In this document: positions 27,043 to 34,399 of the stretch, in pieces
Layout of the letters: each line of letters starts with the position of its first letter
Numbering within the stretch: the stretch's first letter is position 1
NCBI GenBank assembly: GCA_022843145.1
Contig: JALHOF010000009.1
Location: forward strand, 123,025-187,024
DNA from: Hyphomicrobium sp.
GTDB taxonomy: Bacteria; Pseudomonadota; Alphaproteobacteria; Rhizobiales; Hyphomicrobiaceae
Direction of reading: 5' to 3'
DNA length: 64,000 bases
Position numbers and translations under genes: made by a program
Notes under the pieces: model-generated
What the model was told of the DNA's origin: nothing
Databases searched by the model: none
What the model saw: the letters and a program-made list of their open reading frames with translations, nothing else

Positions 27043-27750
27043 ATGCAATACCTGCTGTTCGGAATGGCGGCGTTGGTCGCCGCACTCATCGCCGCGCGGC
27101 TGTTCACGCAGGCCAACACCGCCGCTCTGGCGCGGCAGTTGCGCGTGCTCGCTGCGATCGCCGCACTGATCGGCGCCGGACTGATCTTGATGCGCGGCAC
27201 TGTCGGCTATGCCGTGCCGCTTGTCATGTTGGCTCTGTGGCTGTTTACGGGCTCTGGCAGTGGCGGGGCCTTGCCATGGAGCGGCTGGGGGCGCCGCTCG
27301 GACGGGAACAGTTCCCGCGTCGTCACCGACCATCTCGAAGTCGAACTCGACCATGACACCGGCGACGTCACGGGCCGCGTCCTGAAGGGCGTGTTCAAGG
27401 GCCGCGAGATCTCGCGGCTGAAGCCTGCCGAACTCGCGCTGCTTTGGCAGGATTGCCGCTTCACCGATCCGCAGTCGGCGCAGATCGTCGAAGCCTATCT
27501 TGACCGGACCCATCCGACCTGGCGCGAGGACATGGCCCGCGGCGAGGCGGAAATGGCGCAAGGGCCCGACGGCCGCATGACGCGCGCCGAGGCCTGCGAA
27601 ATCCTCGGCGTTCCATCCGACGCCGACGAGGAAGCCATCCGCCGCGCGCACCGCGACCTGATGCTCAAGCTCCATCCCGATCGCGGCGGCTCGACGTATC
27701 TCGCGGCCAAGATCAACGAAGCCAAGGACGTGCTTCTCACGCGAAGCTGA
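27043..27750 (+). CDS. Membrane-anchored J-domain protein
   Basis: The 235-residue protein has two hydrophobic segments at the N-terminus (about residues 2-20 and 36-72) and a C-terminal J-domain with the HPD motif in LMLKLHPDRGGS. In between are ISRLKPAELALLWQDC and the short charged segment of DjlA-like co-chaperones. It should recruit DnaK to the inner membrane. It is probably co-transcribed with the vWA gene 6 bp upstream. Confidence 0.85.
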   Translation: MQYLLFGMAALVAALIAARLFTQANTAALARQLRVLAAIAALIGAGLILMRGTVGYAVPLVMLALWLFTGSGSGGALPWSGWGRRSDGNSSRVVTDHLEVELDHDTGDVTGRVLKGVFKGREISRLKPAELALLWQDCRFTDPQSAQIVEAYLDRTHPTWREDMARGEAEMAQGPDGRMTRAEACEILGVPSDADEEAIRRAHRDLMLKLHPDRGGSTYLAAKINEAKDVLLTRS

Positions 27751-27893
27751 TGTGGCGTGATCGCCGCATCCCCTCCCTGCGGCCACGATTGTGGGTTACG
27801 AGTGGCGAGGCGTATGATTTTGCCCGCGCGAACGTCCTGCCGATGTGGGATGCGCCCGTCCATGCTGACTTCATTCGATGACCGGAGCCCCAC

Positions 27894-28775
27894 ATGACAC
27901 CTTCCTGGTTTCGCGCCGCGCGCACCGCGGTTGCTGCGATCGCACTGCTCGCGACCGGCCTCAGCGCCACCGCGGCCGAGAAGCTGCGGTTCGCCGTCGG
28001 GCCGTTCCAGCCGACGCCGTCCGACACCAAGAAGGCTTACGAACCATTCTTCAAGCACCTCGCCGACAAGCTCGGCCGCGACTACGAACTCGTCGTCACG
28101 ACCGACTGGGCCGGCATCGCCATCGCGCTCGCCAACGGCCAGGCCGACGTCGCCTGGATGGGGCCGTGGGGATATGTTCTCGCTCATGCCGAAGGCGGCG
28201 CGGAAGCCATCGCCACGGTCAAATACAACGGTAAGCCGACCTACCACGCCATTATCGTCTCCAAGCCCGAGACCAAGATCGGCAAGTGGCCCGACGACGC
28301 CAAGGGCATGAAGCTGTCGCTCGCCGACGCGGGTTCGACGTCGGGCTGGCTGATTCCGACCCATTGGTTCAAGACGCAAGGCATCGATCCGAAGAGCTAC
28401 TTCCAGTACCGCGACGGCGCCTCCCACGCCGCCCAGGTGCTCTCGGTGATCAATGGCCAAACCGATTTTGCCTCCGACTACGATCGCAACCTGAACGCAT
28501 TGATCGAGCGCGGCATCGTCAAGGCCGATCAAGTCAAGACGGTTTGGACGTCGGATCCGCTGCCGAACGATCCGCTCGTTGTCCGCAAGGGCTTCGATCC
28601 GGCGATGACCAAGAAGATCCAGGACGCGGTCCTCGCAATTTCGGAGGACGACGCCAAGACGCTCATGCCGAAGAATTACACGGGCTGGATCACCAACACG
28701 CACGCGGGCTATAAGTTGATCGAGGATGCCGGCATCGCCGTCGGCCGCATCAAGCCGCAGCAGGCGAGCAAGTAG
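27894..28775 (+). CDS. phnD: Phosphonate/phosphite ABC transporter substrate-binding protein
   Basis: The 293-residue periplasmic protein has a signal peptide (AAIALLATGLSATAA, cleaved near residue 27). PhnD-family features are EKLRFAVGPFQPTPSDTKKAYEPF, VAWMGPWGYVLAHAEGGAE and DFASDYDRNLNALIERG. It binds phosphonate, phosphite or similar oxyanions for the transporter encoded next. No C-P lyase or phosphite dehydrogenase gene is present in the window, so the ligand is uncertain. Confidence 0.88.
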   Translation: MTPSWFRAARTAVAAIALLATGLSATAAEKLRFAVGPFQPTPSDTKKAYEPFFKHLADKLGRDYELVVTTDWAGIAIALANGQADVAWMGPWGYVLAHAEGGAEAIATVKYNGKPTYHAIIVSKPETKIGKWPDDAKGMKLSLADAGSTSGWLIPTHWFKTQGIDPKSYFQYRDGASHAAQVLSVINGQTDFASDYDRNLNALIERGIVKADQVKTVWTSDPLPNDPLVVRKGFDPAMTKKIQDAVLAISEDDAKTLMPKNYTGWITNTHAGYKLIEDAGIAVGRIKPQQASK

Positions 28776-28779
28776 CGAT

Positions 28780-29580
28780 ATGCACGGCACCGCCGACCAG
28801 CAGATCATTCGAACCAGGAAGTCCGGCGACCGCTTGCGGTTCGCCGCCTTGCTGCTGGCCGGCGTCGCCTTCTACATCGTCTGCTTCCGAGTGGCGGATG
28901 TCGACTTCGGCAAGCTGTGGGACGGGTTGCCGCGGCTCGCCGGCTGGGCGGCGCGGGCCTGGCCGCCGGATGTCTCCGAGGTCCACACGCTGCTCTTGCG
29001 CGCCGCCGAGACTGTGGCGATGGGTACCATCGGCACCTCGTTTGCGGCCATTCTCGCGTTTCCACTCTGCTTTCTCGCCGCCCGCAACGTGACGCCGTCG
29101 TCGTGGCTGGCGGTTCCGGCGCGCGCCGTGCTCAACGTCCTGCGCGGCATCGACAGCTTCGTCTTCGCGCTGATCCTGGTCGCCGCCGTCGGGCTCGGTC
29201 CGTTTGCCGGCGTGCTCGGCGTCGCGCTGCACGCGGCTGGCTCCATCGCCAAGCTGTGGTCGGAAGCCATCGAGACGGTCGAGCCGGGTCCGATGGACGC
29301 CGTCACCCTGACGGGTGCGAGCCGGCTGCGCGTCATCCGCTATGCGCTGATCCCCGACGTGCTGCCGAGCCTCGCCTCGATCACGCTCTACATCTGGGAG
29401 TGGAGCATCCGCGCTTCGACTGTCCTCGGTGTCGTCGGCGCCGGCGGTATCGGACAGGAGCTCAAGAACAGCGTCGATCTCCTGCAGTTCGATCGCGTGC
29501 TGACCATCATCGTGATCGTGCTCGTGATGGTCACCGCCATCGACGCGGCGAGTGCTTGGTTGAGGCGGAAGCTCGTATGA
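28780..29580 (+). CDS. phnE: Phosphonate-type ABC transporter permease
   Basis: The 266-residue protein has about six membrane segments and the permease EAA-like loop (GASRLRVIRYALIPDVLPS) that contacts the ATPase, then VLGVVGAGGIGQELKNSVDLL, a PhnE hallmark. It starts 4 bp after the phnD stop and ends overlapping phnC (ATGA). This is the inner-membrane channel for the PhnD ligand. Confidence 0.9.
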   Translation: MHGTADQQIIRTRKSGDRLRFAALLLAGVAFYIVCFRVADVDFGKLWDGLPRLAGWAARAWPPDVSEVHTLLLRAAETVAMGTIGTSFAAILAFPLCFLAARNVTPSSWLAVPARAVLNVLRGIDSFVFALILVAAVGLGPFAGVLGVALHAAGSIAKLWSEAIETVEPGPMDAVTLTGASRLRVIRYALIPDVLPSLASITLYIWEWSIRASTVLGVVGAGGIGQELKNSVDLLQFDRVLTIIVIVLVMVTAIDAASAWLRRKLV

Positions 29581-30266
29581 CGCCGATCATCGCAGCCGAG
29601 GGATTGTCGAAGAGCTTTGGCGCACGCCGCGCGCTGCGGGACGCAACGTTTTCGGTCCAGCCGGGTGAATTCATCGCCGTACTGGGCGCCAGCGGATCCG
29701 GCAAGACCACGTTGTTCCGCTGCTTGACGCGGCTCGTCGAGCCGGACGCCGGCGAGATCACGCTCGGCGGCCAGCGCTTCTCGGGCCTTTCCGGCGCGCG
29801 TCTGGCCGAAGCCCGGCGTCAGATCGGCGTCGTGTTCCAGCAGTTTAATCTCGTGCGCCGATTGTCCGCCCTCGACAATGTGCTCGCCGGCCGCCTCGCC
29901 GCAGCACCGCTGTGGCGGGTGCTCCTGCGATCGTTCGATGCCGGCGACGAACGGCTCGCGATCGAAGCCTTGATCGCCGTGGGTCTCGCCGAGCATCTCG
30001 ATCAGCGCGCCGATACGTTGTCGGGCGGGCAGCAGCAGCGTGTCGCGATTGCGCGGGCTCTTGCGCAGCGGAGCCGGATCATCCTGGCCGACGAGCCGGT
30101 CGCCAGCCTGGATCCCGAAACGGCAGACGCCGTTCTCGGCATTTTGCGCGGGCTGACGCGGTCCAGCGGCATCGCCGTTCTGACCACGCTGCATCAACCC
30201 GAGTTGGCCGAGAAATACGCCGACCGCGTCCTGCGCATGGACGGCGGCCGGCTGCTCGATTCCTAG
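29577..30266 (+). CDS. phnC: Phosphonate-type ABC transporter ATPase
   Basis: The 229-residue ATPase has Walker A LGASGSGKTT, Q-loop VVFQQFNLVRRL, signature LSGGQQQRVAIARAL and Walker B IILADEPVASLD. The NLVRRLSALDNVLAGRL stretch is typical of PhnC. The gene order D-E-C differs from the common C-D-E. The stop codon shares the sequence CTAG with the stop of the opposite-strand DUF302 gene. Confidence 0.9.
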   Translation: MTPIIAAEGLSKSFGARRALRDATFSVQPGEFIAVLGASGSGKTTLFRCLTRLVEPDAGEITLGGQRFSGLSGARLAEARRQIGVVFQQFNLVRRLSALDNVLAGRLAAAPLWRVLLRSFDAGDERLAIEALIAVGLAEHLDQRADTLSGGQQQRVAIARALAQRSRIILADEPVASLDPETADAVLGILRGLTRSSGIAVLTTLHQPELAEKYADRVLRMDGGRLLDS

Positions 30267-30841
30267 AACTCGCCTTTGGCGCCGCGCTCGAGGACCGCCA
30301 GGATGATTTCCTTCACCTTCTCGGCCTCGGCCTTGAGTTCGGGTGGCAGCGGCTTGCCGCCGTGGATCATCATGTCCATGTCGAGTGAATAGAGCCACAG
30401 CTTGCCGGTCTTGTCCTCGAGCAGGCTGACACGGCAAGGCAGGTACGCCGAGAAGGCGTCGGAATAGTCGATCATTTTGGCCGCGGTCAGCGGGTTGCAG
30501 TAAAGGTAGATCTTGAGCTTCCGCCACGGCTTGCCCTGCATCGCCGTGACTTGATCGCCGAGCGGCAGCGCGCCGACGTCCTTGATGTTCATTTCAGCCG
30601 CGACCGTCTTGATGGCCTGATCGACGTCTTCGTAGCTCAACCCGTCCTTGACCTGCCGCTTCCACACGGTCGCCTCCGCCGGATTGCCGGTTTCCAGGAG
30701 GCGCGTTGCCATGTTGCGATAGACGCTCATCGCCTTGGGGTCGAACTGGCTGATCGCCGACGAGAAGCGCATGTACATGAACCCGCCACCGAGCACCGCG
30801 ACGAGCCCGATCAAGGCCAGAACGTTCTTTAAAAGGCGCAT
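30263..30841 (-). CDS. DUF302 protein, membrane-anchored
   Basis: The 192-residue protein has an N-terminal membrane anchor (LLKNVLALIGLVAVLGGGFMY) and a DUF302 domain with MQGKPWRKLKIYLYCNPLTAAKM and YLPCRVSLLEDKTGKLWLYSLD. DUF302 proteins have no firm function. Two Cys (about residues 118 and 135) are conserved-looking. The gene converges on phnC with the two TAG stops nested in one CTAG. Confidence 0.8.
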   Translation of the reverse strand: MRLLKNVLALIGLVAVLGGGFMYMRFSSAISQFDPKAMSVYRNMATRLLETGNPAEATVWKRQVKDGLSYEDVDQAIKTVAAEMNIKDVGALPLGDQVTAMQGKPWRKLKIYLYCNPLTAAKMIDYSDAFSAYLPCRVSLLEDKTGKLWLYSLDMDMMIHGGKPLPPELKAEAEKVKEIILAVLERGAKGEF

Positions 30842-31117
30842 GTGGCGTCACTCCCTAGGCAATGATGAGAACGGCCGACGGCGAGCAAGGCCTCTAGCGC
30901 CGGAGACGGCGCGAAGGTCGGTGCGGGTCGGATATGCGAGACATGCTAGCTATTCCGCCGCGCGCGGCAATAGGCATATTAGCAGATTTGAATATATACT
31001 GGCCTGCAACGTGTTGCACCGCACTGCAATTTCGAGGCGCCGACCGGCAGATAGGCGGCAACAGTGCGGCAGATCGGCTCGGGTGAACCGTTCGATGACG
31101 GGAGGTGCCGCGGGACC

Positions 31118-32977
31118 TTATTCCGCGCGCATCACGAAGCAATCGACCCCGAGACGGCGGAGTTCGAGACAGGTGCTTGCCGCGCCATTGGCGTCGAACC
31201 CGGCGAAGCGGGCCCTGAACAACTGGCGGTCACCCTTGCGCACCGGCAAAGCCAGCGTTGTGCGGGCTTGCAGCAGTGTACTCGCCCGGCTCTTGATCGA
31301 TGCGAGTTGGCGTTCTGCCTCGACCGACGTGGCATAAGCACCGACCTGGATCTGAAAACCCTGGGCCGTCGAAGCTTGGCTCGCGACGGGGGCGCCGCGG
31401 ACGCCCTGACCCTGAGCCCCCGTCGAAACGGTGGTGAGCCGGGCAGCCGGCGCTATTGCAACGGGAGCGCGCGGCGGGCCCTGCAGCCGGTAACTGGGCG
31501 CGGCGGGCGATGCCACGGCGACGACTTGGGGTGCAGTTTCCCGTCCCGAAGAGATGGATATCGCCTGCTGCTGCAGCGTCGACGGCGCGCGACCGAGGCC
31601 CGGCTCGGCGTCGAAGCCTTGGTTCACGGCCGGCGCGATGCCTGATGCGGTGGCGTACGCCGGGACCATGGCAGCCGGCGGCTCGGCCGGAACCGCGATC
31701 GTGGCCGGGGGCAGCAGCGGCGGTTCGGGCCGCTGCGATGTGTCGACCATCTGGCGTCGCGACATCGCCTTGGCGAGGATCGTCTCGTCGGCCCTCGCCG
31801 GAGCGTTGGCGGCGGGAGCGACGGCGTAGGCGGCGCGTGGTGTCGCCAGTTCCGTGGTGTCTGCGCTCGGTTCTTCGGTGCTGTCCGTCTGCGCGGCGGG
31901 GCTCGCTCTCATGCGCGGCGCGACCATCACACGGCGCACCTTGGCGATGTCGATGCGGTGTGCGGCGGGCGCTTCGGCCACGGGTGCAGCAACGGGCTGC
32001 ATGATGGGCGCGGGCGCTGTCACGGGCTGCGGGGTGGCGACGGTCTTGGCTTCGGCGATTTGGATCTCGGCGCGCTTCGGCGGCGTTGGCTTAGGTGCGG
32101 TCGTCGCGACTTGTGACGGACGCGGTGCCAGGCGCGGCTTGGCGATCAGCAGCGGCTTGCGGGTCTTTTCTTTCGAGGCGCGGCCGAGAGAGCGGCTCAG
32201 CAGCGAACGCATTTGGGCGTTGCGGCTCGCAGCGCTCGCTCCGCCGAACACGGCGGCGACGATGTGTCGGCCATCGCGGCGCACCGACGAGACGAGATTG
32301 AAGCCCGATGCGCGCGTATATCCCGTCTTGATGCCGTCGGTGCCGGCGAAGCTGCCGAGGAGCGTGTTGTGATTTCGATGTGAGCTGCCGTTGAAGCTGA
32401 ACGATCGCGTCGCAAACAACCCGTAGTGCCGTGGAAAGTCGTCCTGCAGCTTCAACGCCAGCGTAAGCATGTCGCGCGCCGTCGTCGTTTGACCCGGATC
32501 GGGTAGGCCGGACGCATTGCGGAACGTCGTGTTCTTCATACCGATCTGCCGCGCGCGTGCCGTCATCAGCCGGGCGAAATTGGCTTCGGTGCCGCCGATG
32601 TGTTCAGCCATGGCAATGGCAATGTCATTGGCCGACTTGGTCACCAGCGCCTTGATGGCGTCGATCGCGGTGATCTCCTCGCCCGGGTCGAGATCGAGTT
32701 TCGAAGGGGCGGCGGAGGCGGCTTCCTGGCTGATCTTGATCTTCGAGCTGTAGGTGAGCCGGCCCGCGTCGATGAGTTCGAACGCCATGTAGAGCGTCAT
32801 CATCTTGGTCAGCGAAGCTGGATACCGGGGATCGTCTGCGGCTTGCGCGTGCAACACTTGGCCGGTATTGGCGTCGATCACCATCGCGGCGTGGCGCGCT
32901 TCGGCATACGCGACCGGGGCGTTGGCCGCTAGCAGGGCGAAACACGACGAAACGACGATCTGACGAACCAGATTCAT
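31118..32977 (-). CDS. D-alanyl-D-alanine carboxypeptidase (PBP5-like) with C-terminal SPOR domain
   Basis: The 619-residue exported protein has a signal peptide (SCFALLAANAPVAYA), then a class-A low-molecular-weight PBP domain with SLTK (catalytic Ser, near residue 55), SAN, and KTG in DGIKTGYTRAS. It trims the terminal D-Ala from peptidoglycan stem peptides. The usual PBP5 C-terminal beta domain and amphipathic helix are replaced by a very long Ala/Pro/Thr-rich linker (about residues 285-530) and a SPOR domain (FQIQVGAYATSVEAERQL near residue 540) that binds denuded septal glycan. This directs the enzyme to the division site. Confidence 0.88.
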   Translation of the reverse strand: MNLVRQIVVSSCFALLAANAPVAYAEARHAAMVIDANTGQVLHAQAADDPRYPASLTKMMTLYMAFELIDAGRLTYSSKIKISQEAASAAPSKLDLDPGEEITAIDAIKALVTKSANDIAIAMAEHIGGTEANFARLMTARARQIGMKNTTFRNASGLPDPGQTTTARDMLTLALKLQDDFPRHYGLFATRSFSFNGSSHRNHNTLLGSFAGTDGIKTGYTRASGFNLVSSVRRDGRHIVAAVFGGASAASRNAQMRSLLSRSLGRASKEKTRKPLLIAKPRLAPRPSQVATTAPKPTPPKRAEIQIAEAKTVATPQPVTAPAPIMQPVAAPVAEAPAAHRIDIAKVRRVMVAPRMRASPAAQTDSTEEPSADTTELATPRAAYAVAPAANAPARADETILAKAMSRRQMVDTSQRPEPPLLPPATIAVPAEPPAAMVPAYATASGIAPAVNQGFDAEPGLGRAPSTLQQQAISISSGRETAPQVVAVASPAAPSYRLQGPPRAPVAIAPAARLTTVSTGAQGQGVRGAPVASQASTAQGFQIQVGAYATSVEAERQLASIKSRASTLLQARTTLALPVRKGDRQLFRARFAGFDANGAASTCLELRRLGVDCFVMRAE

Positions 32978-33166
32978 GGACGCAATCTAATCCCTCATGT
33001 CGGACGCCGGCGCTGGTCTGGCGTCGCGTTTCGGCTCGTCGCGATCCGGCCTTCGTGGCCCCCCAAGATCGACACCAGACTTCCAGATCATGGTTTCGGG
33101 GCGGCTTTGCGGCGCACGTCGAGCTAATTTGCGGTAACGATATTACGGTGTTAGGCTTCACGCGTC

Positions 33167-33187
33167 GTTAACCGGCATGGTTAACGG
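33167..33187. promoter_or_regulatory. Inverted repeat with a TTAACCAT-type half-site
   Basis: GTTAACC-GGCAT-GGTTAAC is a perfect 7-bp inverted repeat in the 389-bp gap between the divergent carboxypeptidase and phasin genes. On the minus strand it reads TTAACCAT, the half-site form known for CtrA in Caulobacter. The two TTAA units are 9 bp apart, not the classic 7, so CtrA binding is only possible, not shown. The rest of the gap shows no gene. Confidence 0.3.
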
Positions 33188-33366
33188 CAGATGCTCCGTA
33201 CGCCCGCAATTGTGCACCGCAAAATTCGCCTTGAAAAATTTGTGCAGCGCCACTAGATTTTCAGAATTAGGCGCTCGGGCCCGTCGGGGCCACGCCGTGC
33301 CTTCGCAAGGCTGGCCGCATTTCGCTGGCCACGGTCGCAACGCTAGACCAGGGACATTTGACCCCC

Positions 33367-33696
33367 ATGATCAATGGATTTCAGGACATTCAGAAGCTCA
33401 ACCAGACCAATATGGACCTCGCCATGAAGATGTTCGGCGAGTGGAATCGCGGCTGGCAGGCCATCGCGGCCGAGATGAACGACTACTCCAAGCGCAGCTT
33501 CGAGCAGGGAACGGCGACTTTCGAGCGCCTGTTGTCGGCCAAGTCGCTCGATCAGGCGATGGAAATCCAGACTTCGTATGCAAAGCGCGCCTACGACGAC
33601 TACATGCAGCAGATGACCAAGATTGGTGGCATGTACGCCTCCCTGACCAAGGAAGCGTACAAGCCGATCGAACGGACCCTGCAGCAGGCACGCTGA
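33367..33696 (+). CDS. Phasin
   Basis: The 109-residue, mainly helical protein has the phasin pattern: FERLLSAKSLDQAMEIQTSYAKRAYDDYMQQ and a final ASLTKEAYKPIERTLQQA. Phasins coat polyhydroxyalkanoate granules; small ones without granule genes nearby also occur as general stress proteins. ATG 33367 is chosen over the TTG at 33358. A terminator follows the gene. Confidence 0.88.
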   Translation: MINGFQDIQKLNQTNMDLAMKMFGEWNRGWQAIAAEMNDYSKRSFEQGTATFERLLSAKSLDQAMEIQTSYAKRAYDDYMQQMTKIGGMYASLTKEAYKPIERTLQQAR

Positions 33697-33734
33697 TGCC
33701 CATCGCTCGCGCGAAGATGTCCAAAGATTAAGGA

Positions 33735-33761
33735 GGCCTGGCGGAAGCCGGGCCTTTTTTG
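33735..33761 (+). terminator. Intrinsic terminator after the phasin gene
   Basis: A 9-bp stem with one G-U pair (AGGCCTGGC / GCCGGGCCT), GGAA loop and a run of T residues (33756-33761) follow the phasin stop by about 40 bp. Confidence 0.85.
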
Positions 33762-33977
33762 CGTCGCCTTGCCACACGATATTGATGAGGCGCCGGATCG
33801 CTGATCCACTAGCATCCGTCCGAGTGGCGAGGATCAGGCGAACGCGCATGCAGGCTATGGGACAGGAGAAGCGGTTCGCGTAAGATCGATAAGGCGCCGG
33901 CTGAAAATCGGCGGCAAGTGGCGGATGGGCGGAACGTGTCGATAGAGCGATCGAGTCGAGTTATTTCAGGTTTGCGC

Positions 33978-34394
33978 ATGACGGGCGGCCAGGGCGGCTG
34001 GCCGCGCGCCTCCAATAAGGACAAGGGTCCCGGCAAGGGCGGCCCGGGCAAAGGCGGCAGCGATGGCGGCAAGGGCGGCAATGGCCAGGGCGACGAGGAC
34101 GGCCGCACCGGTCTCGTAACCAAGACCCGGCCCAAAACGAAGAAGCCGTCGCTCTACCGCGTTCTGCTGCTCAACGACGATTACACGCCGATGGAGTTCG
34201 TCGTCCACGTCCTCGAAAAATTCTTCAGCAAAGGCCGTGAGGAAGCGACGCGCATCATGCTGCACGTCCACCACAAGGGTTCCGGCATTTGCGGCGTCTT
34301 CACATACGAGGTGGCCGAGACCAAAGTGACGCAAGTCATGGACTTCGCGCGTCAACACGGCCACCCTCTGCAGTGCACCATGGAGAAGGAGTAA
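33978..34394 (+). CDS. clpS: ATP-dependent protease adaptor ClpS with Gly/Lys-rich N-terminus
   Basis: The 138-residue product carries the ClpS core from about residue 55: [20 protein letters not shown] (N-degron pocket), [18 protein letters not shown] and a final [10 protein letters not shown]. It hands N-end-rule substrates to ClpA. The N-terminal 45 residues are an unusual low-complexity tail of Gly, Lys and Asp (repeats like GKGGPGKGG). ATG 33978 is chosen; a GTG at 33918 would lengthen the tail. The tail is longer and more repetitive than in most homologues. Confidence 0.9.
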   Translation: MTGGQGGWPRASNKDKGPGKGGPGKGGSDGGKGGNGQGDEDGRTGLVTKTRPKTKKPSLYRVLLLNDDYTPMEFVVHVLEKFFSKGREEATRIMLHVHHKGSGICGVFTYEVAETKVTQVMDFARQHGHPLQCTMEKE

Positions 34395-34399
34395 GGCGA

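Noticed and set aside
25639-27786. Long antisense frame spanning the vWA and J-domain genes
   Set aside because: Composition and lack of motifs show that it is a shadow; the sense genes have clear domains.
30894-31142. Short minus-strand frame before the carboxypeptidase 3' end
   Set aside because: Low-complexity Arg/Ser product, no ribosome binding site; the region looks like an ordinary AT-rich intergenic gap.
33168-33184. Full CtrA box TTAA-N7-TTAA
   Set aside because: Spacing between the two TTAA units is 9, not 7; only the half-site reading remains possible.
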